From Polynucleobacter sp. HIN11 (GTDB lineage: Bacteria > Pseudomonadota > Gammaproteobacteria > Burkholderiales > Burkholderiaceae), in NCBI RefSeq assembly GCF_030297675.1, contig NZ_AP028142.1, positions 1,302,001 to 1,366,000 on the forward strand: a stretch of DNA of 64,000 bases, given 5' to 3'. The translations under genes were made by a program, and so were the position numbers. Below the pieces are notes generated by a model. It saw nothing but the letters and a program-made list of their open reading frames with translations. It was not told the origin of the DNA and did not search any database. Below, one piece after another: positions 24,601 to 36,600 of the stretch; positions within the stretch are counted from its first letter, which is position 1; the number at the start of each line of letters is the position of its first letter.

Positions 24601-27600
24601 TGAAGCAGTCAAGGTTCGAGAGGCACTAATTTGTACTGGTCCAGTTAAATTGAGTGAAGCACTACCGCTACCAGTGAAGTTACCCTCTAAGTAAATGACC
24701 CCAGAGGTCTGAAGCGTGGTCGGTAAGGAGGTGGCTAGATTTGCTTTGAGGAAAACATTGCCGCTTTGTGATGCGCCGCCAAATAATACAGAACTAAAGT
24801 TAGTTCCCAGATTGGCCAACTCGGCAGCTGTAATGTCAAGAATCGTAGCGATAGCGTCAGTCGAGCCATTAATATGAATTAAGTTAGTAGTGGTGGTTGG
24901 CTTTAAGGTTAAGGCACCCGTTCCGTCGAGAGTTGATGACCAATTAATCTTATTACCTGTCAAACTGATGTTACCCATTCCAGTGACGGCCCCGGTCAAC
25001 GCAATGGTGCCCGTACCCGAATTAATCGTCATGCTCTTAGTGGCGCCTGCAATGGCGCGGGCCACGGTGATGTTTGCATTACTTGCACTGCTATCTAGCG
25101 TTAAATCCGAATGCAAAGTCACTGGGATTGAGCTTCCTAAAGTAATCACTCCACTACCAGATGTACTTGTGGTGGTGGCAATGGTGCCACCGATATTAAG
25201 TGCAGATGGCATCGTGGGTGCAAAAGCGCCACCAGAGTATGCAAAGGCGTCACTCGCTGAATCACCAATCGTGAGGCTGCCAGTGGTTTCAAATGCAGTG
25301 GTGGTCGAGAAACTCGCAATCGAATTGCTCGAACCCAAAATGCTCAAATTGTAGGCGGCACTTGCATCTGATCTGAACTGACTAATTTGCAGGTTTCCTG
25401 CAAAGCTCACATTACCCGCAGTTTTATTGAGCCATAGGGTACCGATGCGACTAGCAATATTGCCACTCACGACCACCGTACCGCTATTACTAAAGGTCAC
25501 GTTGGCGTTACTTCCTGATCCTGGTCCAGCAATACTAGTTACAGCAATATTTCCAGCACTTGCATCCAAGGTCAGAGTAGAGCCTGCCGTGAGATTGATG
25601 GCCCCTACTGTTAAATCACCATCCGAGCTAATCGTATAACTTGCGCCCACATTGCTGGTTCGCGCGCTACCGAGATTAATTGCCCCATAACTGCTGATGT
25701 TGCCGCCAATTGTGTTGGAGCCCGTTCCAGTGAATGTGACATACGCAAGTGGTGTAGAGGTACCAATTGCCAAACTGTTAATCGCTCCACTTCCCGAGGC
25801 AACAGTGAGGCCAAACGCGCTATTCACCACACCAAGCGTTACATTACCATTTGTCGAACCAGTATTGATAGCGCGATCAGCCGAGAAACCGGTTGAACGT
25901 GAAGTTCCTCTCAAATCAATATTACCTGCAACCACCAGATCCCCGTTGAGAGTATTTGCCCCCGTTCCAGCTAGACTGAGTCCGGTCAACGGTGTTGTTG
26001 TTCCTACTGAGCCAAGAGTTATTACCCCGCTGCCATTGCTGGTACTGAATGTATAGGCACCATCAAGCGTTGAGCCTAGGCTAATTCCGCTATTCGTTGC
26101 ACTGAGGCTGGTGTTCGTGATTAAAGTCACGGCCCCACTATAAGTTTGTGAACCAGAGGTTGTAATCGCACTTCCCAAGGTTGCGGCACCGCTCACCACA
26201 AGACTCGAGGTGCCCGTCGTATTAATGACGGTATTGCCCGAGGCCATGGTCAAGCTGCCTACAGTGAGTGCGGCACGCAGATCCAGGATACCGTTTGCGC
26301 TCATGGTAAGCGCAGCAGCAGCAGATCCCAAAGCCGTAGCACCGGACACAATGAGTGTGCCGCCATTAATAGTTGTACCGCCGCTATAAGTACTGCTTCC
26401 TGAGAGGGTTTGGGTACCCGACACCAAAGTGAGGCTTCCGCCTGTACCGCTGATTGAGCCACTAAAAGTATCGCTATTGGCTGCTGTTAACGATAAAACG
26501 CGTCCACCCAGATTGATCGCGCCGGCTCCAGCAAGACTCTTGATGCTTGCTCCAGAGCTTGTGCCGCTGATATCGAAGGTACCTGTTGCGGTCACCACTG
26601 AAGAGTCAGCAATCGAGCCACTACCAGTAAGGCTTAATGTTCCAGTACTAATCGTGGTGGCACCTGTATAAGTGTTTGCATTAGTGAGAACTACTAGACC
26701 TAGACCGGTTTTGGTAATTCCAAAACCACCAGAAATAACCCCACTTAAGGTGAGCGTGTCATCAGCATTAGTCGCACTAATAGTGCTATCGGCTGTTAGC
26801 GTAATGTTCCCAGCAAGGCTGCTAGTAACATCTTTAAGCGTTCCGCCTGCAAGCGTTATGTCCTCGGCGCCCACCACTACATTGTGTAAATCCAATACGC
26901 CACTTGAGTTAATCGTTGTGGCACCACTCGTGGAGCCTAATCCAGCAGCATTGGTAATTTTTAACGTACCCGCATTAATGGTGGTAAGGCCACTGTAGGT
27001 GTTTGCATTCGCCAGTGTGAGAACGCCGCTTCCGGCTTTAGTGATCGCTAAACTACTTGCCGATCCATCTTCAATCACTCCCGAGAAGGTGGTACTGGAA
27101 TTATTACCACCCACGGTGAGGGTTGGGGTACCACTAGCCGAACTTGTGATCACTCCCCCACTTGCCCCCGCAATTGATCCGGCGGATACGGAGTAGCCTG
27201 CTAGATCTAAGGTGCCGTCAATAACATATGCTGAACTGCTAGAGAGTGCACCAGCGCTTCCAACTTGCAAGGTGGAGCCATAACTAATGGTGGTAGCTCC
27301 AGCATACGTATTACTTCCAGTCAAAATCAACGGCGCACTTCCAGAGAGTGTCACCTGACCATTACCAGAGATTGCACTTGGCAAAGTCACTGAACTCGTA
27401 TTTGTGAAGGCGATCGATCCATTATTGGTAATCGCGGTTGCATTTGTTGGCGTCAAACCGCTCATCGCGTCGCCATAAGTCACGGATGAGCCACTTGGAA
27501 TGACCACAGTGGCAACGTTACCCAAAGTTGGTGTGGCGCCAGTCGCTACACCACCGGTTACTGTCCAGTTCGCGCCTGCGGACCATAGTCCACCGCTTGC

Positions 27601-30600
27601 ACCCGTATACGTTACGGAGGCAAGTTGGGTGATTGCAGCGCTGACCGTACCACCGGTCAAGGTGTAGTTGCTATTACTTAATGCAAATGTATTGCTATCA
27701 AACGAGGCAACTGGTGTATTCGTTACATTGACCGTATTAATGGCGGCCGATCCCGAACTAATCGTTGGTGCACTATCACCATTAACCATGCCAGTTAAAG
27801 TGTACGAGTGAGCGTTGGTATAGCTATTGGATCCATCGTACGTCTTAGTAATACCAATATTCAAGGCTTTGGGATTGACAGTAAAGTTCTTTGCGGTGCC
27901 AGCCTGGAATGTTGTAGTTGAACCAGAAAGAGTAAGCGTAGGCGTTAAGGTTAAGCTATAGGTATTCGCACTCGTGGTCGCTGTTAGCGCAGTACTAATA
28001 GCAATCGTGCCACTCAAGCTACCGGTAAGTGAAATAGAACTTTGCCCTGCTGTAAAGGTTTGAACAGTATTGTAGGCAGAAAGAGAGCTTGGTACGTAGC
28101 TCTCTCCATAAAGGGTTGGGCTTGAGGAATACCAAAAACTTAAGGCGCTTGCTGTTCCATAGGTGCTACTTTGCCCGTCCACAATCGTGAGGTAAATAAT
28201 CGGTGCGCTGCCACGGAATATGACGTTATAGCCTAACGCTGATGGTTGCGTGGATGTGGTGGCATCATAAGTGTAAGACTTTGGTGACAAAGTATTGATA
28301 TAAGTGGCTAAACCTGCACTTTCATCTAGGCCGCCTGAATACAAGTTGGCAATTCCGCCGTTACCAATTGTTAAAGCAGAAGAACCGCTCAAAGTGATGT
28401 TGTAGGTCACGCTACCAACTCCACTGCCACTTCCAGCCGCAAGTAATAATGCGGGGGACGAACCTGTTGATGAGTTATCAGTCGTTGCGACGTTCTGGGT
28501 AATCGTGAGATTACGGGTCGTCTGAATCGAGATCCTGCCCGTTGAGTTAATACCTGCATAAGCCACACTATTAACTGTGACTGAGCCAATCGTTAAGTTG
28601 GCATTATTCACTAGCGTTAATGCGCCGATACCAGTACCTGATGCAATAGTTGATAAGGTATTGCTACTATTACTCATCGTTACTGCTTGATTGCCCACTA
28701 TGGCCAAACCATAATTACTACTATCAGAGATTGAACCACTAATCGTAATTCCTCCAGAGGTACTTCCAATTGCAGTAGCACTACCAAGACTGACTGCGCC
28801 TGCATAGCTTGCTGGTGAGGAACTTGAGTTCGTAATCGCGCCACCATTATTGATCCCAGAACCATTTCCAGTTAACGCATTGGTATTGGTCATCGTTTGA
28901 CCATTCAGATCCAGTGCGGCACCTGCGGTAATCGTGACAGCAGCAGTGGAGGCACCAAGCGCGGTAGCCGAGCCTATTCTGAGAGTGCCTGCGCTAATGG
29001 TGGTAACGCCACTGTATGTATTTAGTCCAGATAACACCAAGGTACCTGCACCAACCTTCGTTAATGCACCGGTGACACCACTGGCATCGGCAATTATGCC
29101 GCCATAGATGAGAGTTTTCGAACTATCCATGCTGAATGCACCACCGCTGGCACCGAGGCTAATGCCACGAAGACTACTTAATGTGATGTCGGCGGTTGCT
29201 AATAAAACACCGCCATTAAGAACGATTGAGTCAGCTGTGGCCGAACCCGGAACTGCTCCCAGGCTTTGATCGGTATTAATTGATAAGGTGCCAGCCGAGA
29301 TAGTGGTATTGCCGGTGTAGGTGTTGGTGCCGGATAAAGTTAGGGTGCCGCTGCCATCTTTTGTTAAGGTTGCTGTACCGGTAGCGATAATCGTACTAAC
29401 AGTCGTGTTTCCAGAACCACCAATCGTTAAGCTGATATTTGATGCAGTAATTGCAGTGGATGATTTATTAAGTGTTAAGGTATCACTATCCGAATTGATT
29501 CGAACTGCGTTCGTTACCAAGGTGATTGCGCCACCATAGGTATTGTTACCACTGATATTTCGTAATGCACCACCATTACTAATGCCGGTGCCATTTAAAC
29601 TTAGAGCCTCATCGCCAATCGAAATGCCATCTGATAATTCCAGTGCCGCACCGTTTGCCACTGTGACTCCACCTGCAACAGTTCCAAGCGCCGTATTGTG
29701 AGAGGCCCGTAAAACACCATTAGAGATGGTGGTAGCGCCGGTGTAATCATTGGCACCTGATAGTGTTAAGGTGCTTGAATTTGAGGTATCTTTTGTTAAA
29801 GTACCAGATCCAGAAATAATTCCGGAAAAAGTTTGGGCTGCACTGGAGGAATGCCTTAATGTGCCATTGTTAGTGATGTTGCCAGCATACGATCCTGATC
29901 CCAATGAACCTGTGCCGCTAATTACTAAAGTACCGGCAGAAATGGTGGTGGTACCGGTATAACCATTGGTACCTGATAAAGAGACTGTACCCCCTGCAGC
30001 ATCTACGGTGAGGTTACCTGTGCCAGTAATATTTCCGCTGAGAACTGGGGCGATAGCATTAAGCGTAAGCGTGCCGCTACTCGTAAAGGTGTGCACCGTA
30101 TAGCCCGCAGCGAGTCCGGTTCCATCTGCAGGAGCCCCGCCCGAACCAGCTGTAGCGCCAAGGTAGCGAGTAATCACAATTCCGGAGCCGCCATTACCCC
30201 CCTCTGAATAAGCGTTATTAACTCGACCAGCACCGCCGCCGCCACCCCCAGTGTTCGCATTTCCATTTGATGCTTTTAATGCGGAGTTAACCACTCCGTT
30301 TCCACCGCCACCTAATCCACCATCACCTGCTGCTGCAAGTCCACCACTATGAACACCTCCGCCCCCACCGCCTCCATAGTAAATAGGGTTGCCAGATATT
30401 GACGATAGCAGTCCGATTCCGCCGGTTCCTGCCTCAGTGGTTGTGGCATTTCCACCAACTGCACCAGCACCGCCACCGCCACCAGCCACGTAGCCCCATG
30501 TTCCAACTCCATCACCACTTCCGCCGGCGCTACCTTGACCAGATGTGCCTGAAGCTGCGGCTTGATTACCGCCCTGACCGCCTCCAGATCCCCCGGAGGT

Positions 30601-33600
30601 TGCCCCACCGAAATAGTTTCCTCCTGCCCCACCCCCAACTGCGGTGAAACCAAATGCAGATGAGTTATCGCCTTGAGTTGCAGCTGTGTAGACGGTTGAT
30701 GGAGCATTGATAGCACCAACTCCGCCATTACCAACGGAAATGGTAAAAGCACTTGTTGAAACCAAACTCGTTGTTCCAGTTAGTACACCACCACCACCGC
30801 CACCACCACCTACCCAGGCACCACCTCCACCACCACCAGCAACGATCAAATATTCCACCGCGGTATCAAGAGCAACTGTGACGGAACCAGTTAAGGCAAT
30901 ATTGTTACTAACGGTTGTCACTGCGCGGCCTAATAACAGAGTAGTACCATTGGCCATTGCTATTGCACCGCTACCAGCCGCTGTATTGTTATAGAGACCG
31001 AAGGTCCCTGCTGTAACTGTGGTACTGCCATGGGTATTAGTAGCAGTCAGTGCAACCATACCAGTTTGACCAGCGCCATTGATAGTTAGCGCAAAATTGC
31101 CAGTCACTACACCTGACTGAATCAAGCGCGCGCCACTAATTGCAGCTAAACCACTCGCGGCTGTTAAGGTCATACCCCGATTGGTATGAAGTGTTAAGTC
31201 TGCCGTGGCCTGCAGCGTACCACCACTTAATGTGATGGCAGTTGCCGTGGTTGATGCAGGCGCAGCTCCTAAATTGCTATCGGCACTAATCGACAAAATA
31301 CCGCCGGAGATCGTTGTGATGCCTGTGTAAGTATTTGTATTTGTCAGTATTAATGTCCCACTTCCAGAGACGGTAAGAGCACCCGTGCCACTTAATATTC
31401 CCGAGAGGGTTTGCGTTGCGCTTGATGCATATTGCAAAGTGCCGTCATTGGTGTTGGCGATGGAAATATTGCCTGCATAATTTCCAGAGCCCAACGTTCC
31501 TGAGCCGCCGATTGCTAATGTGCCAGCAGAAATAGTTGTATCACCACCGTAAGAATTAGTCCCCGTAAGAGTGGCCACTCCAGTCCCTAACTTAGTTAAC
31601 GCACCAGTACCACTGATGTTATTGGCGACAGCAAAGTCATTGGAACGCTGCAATACTAAAGCGGCATTGTTTGTTACGGTGCCAGAGCCCAAGGTACCCG
31701 CAGTAGTGTTATTGCCTATATTAAGAGTGCCACCACTAATCGTCGTATTGGCATAGGCATTGGTACCGGTCAATGAAATCGTGCCACCGGTTGCATCTAC
31801 GGTGAGGTTACCTGTGCCAGTAATATTTCCGCTGAGAACTGGGGCGATAGCATTAAGCGTAAGCGTGCCGCTACTCGTAAAGGTGTGCACCGTATAGCCC
31901 GCAGCGAGTCCGTTCCCAGCAGCTAGAGTATTGCCGCCAGAACCGGCAGTGGCACCAAGGTAGCGGGCAATCACAATTCCGGAGCCGCCACGTCCTCCTA
32001 AACTTGCGTTACTAGCACCGCCACCGCCTGAGCCTGTTCCATTAACAGCATCTCCCCCCGCTCTTAAAGCAGCATTTGAAGATTTAGCTCCCCCATTACC
32101 ACCTACGCCACTACCACCCTCTCCTGTAGAACCGGCGGATGTAGCGGCTGGATCTCCATTAATGCCACCTCCGCCCCCGCCAGCATAGAATTGCAAACTT
32201 CCAGAGATGGTACTGCTAACCCCAGAGCCGCCATTTCCACCGGTTTGAGTAGTTCCTGCAGCGCGCACCCCAGCACTACCAGCGCCGCCACCGCCTGACG
32301 ATATTGCATTGGGTCCACCACCAAGATAATTTGTTGCAAAATCACCGCCGGGATTTCCTAAGCCGCCACCTAACTTGATTGATGCGCCACCAGTTGCGCT
32401 GGCCAAATCCGATCCAGCACCGCCGCCCGAGCCTCCCGGTAATCCGCTCAGTGCATAACCGCCACCGCCGCCCCCGCCATTGGCCGTTATGCCAAAGGCA
32501 GTACTATTCGAACCGGATTGACCATTAGCGTTATGTGCGCTACCACCTCCAGCACCGACTGTAATCAGATTATCACCATTCGAAAGAACAACAGATCCCT
32601 GAATAAACTCACCGGCACCACCGCCGCCACCAATACCGCCACCACCCCCACCTCCACCAGCAACGATCAAATATTCCACTGCGGTATCAAGATCAACTGT
32701 GACTGAACCAGTTAAGGCAATATTGTTAGCAACGGTTGTCAGTGCGCGTCCTAACAATAGAGTTGTGCCATCGGCCATCGCTACAGAGGCGGAGCCTAAT
32801 GCGTTGTTGTGATAAACGCCAATCGTTCCAGTAGATACAGTTGTTCCACCGCTATAAGTATTATTTCCGGTGAGCGATAGAGTGCCTGAACCGGATTTAG
32901 TCAAGCTTCCTGTACCAGAAATAACGCCACTCAGTATCTGGTTTGAGCTTGAATTAATTATGAGAGTGCCTGAGTTTGAAATGGCACCTGCGTAATTTCC
33001 ACCACCCAATGTTCCGGTAATCGTTAATGTTCCAGCTGAAATAGTGGTGGTGCCGCTGTAGGTGTTGGGGCCGGAGAGGGTGGCCACTCCAGAACCATTT
33101 TTTACAATACTGGTTGCGCCAGAAATATTACCTTGAATTGAGACTGCCCCAGAACCCGAATCTAGTGTAAGAGTCGATCCCCCGGAGGTTGCATAACGTA
33201 CAACAACAATACCCGCCGAACCTGATTGACTAGGGTTCGCGGATGCGTGAGCCCATTGCCCCCCTCCCCCAGAACCTCTGTTGGCGGTAATAGTAGGCGC
33301 AGCACCACTCCATCCATCATGTCCAGCATTATTATGCGCACTATTATTGCCACCAGCAGTAATCCAAGATGAGTCTCCTAACGCACCTCCACCCGTTGCA
33401 TAAAGAGTTGAGGACCCAGTGATAGCATAAAAAATGCCATCACCACCGGTACCGCCTTGACCTAGAGTTGCATCTCCACCCCGTCCAAGTGCACCACCCC
33501 CTCCAGCCGTGGCAGCAACACCACTGGCATTGGAATTTCCAATATATTGACCTCCAGAGTTACCCTGGATAATATTATTGGAACCTCTTGCGGTGTAGAT

Positions 33601-36600
33601 ACCCCAATATCCGCCGCCACCACCACCAGAGCCACCAGATCCAGCACTAAAGCCACTAGTTGATGGCGGAATTGCGCTACCACCTCCCCCACCTAGTGCA
33701 GTGATTCCAAAAGCGATCGAGCTACCGCCATTACTTCCAGGTAAATCACGAGAAACTCCTGCTCCACCCGCACCTACCGTGATGGTGTGGGTTGTGTTAC
33801 TGATTACTGTAGTAGAGTAGTAAATCACCCCACCCGCACCTCCACCGCCTCCTACAGAGCCGCCACCCGAGCCGCCGCCACCAATTACTAATAGTTCGAT
33901 GTCAGTTACGCCGGGCCTGTTGAAGGTTCCAGAGCTTGTGAAGGTGTCAACTGCAGTTGTGATACTAGTGACCGTACCCGTAACATTGATGGCCCCTCCA
34001 GATGTATTCAGCGAAAGGTTATTACGTATCAATAAATCACTATTGATATTAATAGCTGCATTACTGGTTGTTAGATTTCCGCCTAACGAAGTTCGACCAC
34101 CACCAGCAACTTTGGTAATCCCTGCTTGCGCGGTGATGTTATTTCCAAAGGCGGTTGTAAATTGATTAGTGCTCGTTACCTCCAAACTGCCTTTAATTGT
34201 GATTGGCTGATTGACTTGAACCTCGCCACTGGCATTTAAGACAACATGAAGTGCGCCTGTCCCGGAATTAGTGATAGGCGCATTAATTAAAATGCTTCTT
34301 GCTGCAGTCAAAGTAAGGGTAGTTGGACTACTCCCTGTTTTGTCTATAGACCCCAGAAGCCAAATATCGCCGCTCCAATCTGGTGGCGTTGTCTGAAAGC
34401 AAGAAACTCCGGTACATGATCCACTTCCAAATGAATTGATTGTTACATTCGAGCTTACTAGTGCGGTATTAATGGCTGTGTTAAGGATGCTATGGTTTGC
34501 AGAATTACCAATAAAAATATCTACAGGATCAATCAACCACATTCCGCCGCGCCCAGCATTAATACTCGCAAGGAGATAAATGGTTTGGCCTGAAGTTTCA
34601 ATAAAGCCACCCACTCCGTTTACACTCGTCGCTAATGTACTGATGCGGGTAGATGGATCAAAGCTTGCATAAATAGAAAAAGGCAATGTGCCGTTTTCTG
34701 CATCATTGCCTAATAAGATTGTTCCGCCTTGAATAAAACCATTCGCTTCTACTGTTGCGTTACTAAAAATGGTTTGATCGAAAGCTGAAATGCCAATACT
34801 TCCACCGCGACCATTTGAGCCATTGGTCTGAACTACTGAATCGAAGAGATTTAAGTTGCCTGCGCGGCTGAGTATCCGGATGGATCCACCATCGGTAGCG
34901 CCATTCGCTTGCAATTGCGCACTATTGATTTGCAAATGATTCTCAATATCGATGGAAATCGTACCGCCAGGGCCCACGCTACCATTGGTTTGGATGAATG
35001 CGCCACTATCGAGTGTTGCTGTATCACCAGAAATGGCAACAGAACCTCCACTGCTTCCATTGGCAGTTGCGGTTCCAGCTAAATTCATTTGATTTCCGGT
35101 AAAGGCAATCACCCCACCGGGCCCGTTATTACCATGGGCCTGGATTAAAGACCCATTTTGGGTGTTGACTTGCGGGGCATTGAAATAAATCGCACCGCCA
35201 TTTGTTCCGTTCGCACGGATTTCTGCTGTATTGGTAGCAGTAATTGTTTGAGTTGCAAATAGCTCAATCACATTACTGTGCGCGTTGGTGATATTCGCAT
35301 CATTCGCAGCGATCGTCGCATACACAATCTCATTGAGATCGAATGTATTGTTTTGTTGTGTGAGGTATTGCGGTAAATCTTCACGGCGCACCACAGTGCC
35401 ATTGATGGTGAGTGCAGTCGATGTGGTTGATGTATTCGTATTACTGCTCGTTTGTGTAGTGGATAGACGTCCAGAGATGTAGAGCGCTTGCGCTAAGAGT
35501 TCAATTGCAGCACGAATGCTGTTGTTACTGTTATTAGCATTACTTGTATAACCACCACGTGCGGTGATGTTGCCGTTGGCATAAATCGTTTGGGCTTGCA
35601 CCGTCACTTGATTGACATCGATGGTGGTGCCCACATTGAGATACGCAATCGAGCTATTGATGATGACGTTTAGATTCGCACCAGTAATGTTCGCATTGAG
35701 ATTAAAGATACCCGATGCGGTAAGTGTCAATGTTGTGAGCGTATTGCCTTCTTTGAGGATGTCTGCACCACTAGCCAAGGTTAAGCTGCCTGAGCCATTT
35801 TGCGTACAGCTTCCCAGGCTCGGGCAGGTATTACCGTTGACTGCAATACTCACGTTGTTGTTGGTGAGTGCCGCAGAGATCACTTGCGCAGCATTACGAT
35901 CCAATGTGAGATCAATGGGGTCTAGTAACCAACGACCGGTTTGTCCTTGGGGTGCTTGGGTTTGGACGGTAAATGTTTTTCCTAAGAGCACTTCACCTTT
36001 AGAGCTCGTTTCAATAAAGCCACCGTTGCCGCCATTCTTGCCGCCGAGTGCTTGCAAAAGACCGGCTACTGCGGTCTTGGTTTCACTCCAAATCACAATC
36101 GAACCACCGTTACCTTTTTCGGTAGCAGAAGCAGAAACACGTGCGCCATTTTCAATCGTGACGGTCTTGGCCATTTGTTTGGCATCACTCGCGGCTTGTG
36201 CTTTGGTGAGAGCAGATGCTTGGTGTTGATCTAAGCGTGCAGTTTGTGTTTGTGTTTGGGTTTGTGATGCAGTTACAGAGGAAGATGCAACTGCAGTGGT
36301 GTTCGCGGTGTTGCTTACAGCAGCACTGGCCAACTGGGTTTGAATTTGGACTTGCGGTGCACTTGTCACGTTCGTAGCGATTGTTTGACCCACACCGATT
36401 TCAATCTGACCACCACCGGCTTTGCCGTTTGCTTTGGTCACGGAATTTGCTGTGAGTGTGATGTGTTCACCGACGATATTGATCTGACCACCGGTGCTGT
36501 TCTCGCCTTTGCCATTGGCACTCACCTTGCCCGCTTGGGTGACGTTGGCAGCCACCAATTCAATGACGCCGCCATTGTTCACCATATTACTTGAAGTAAT

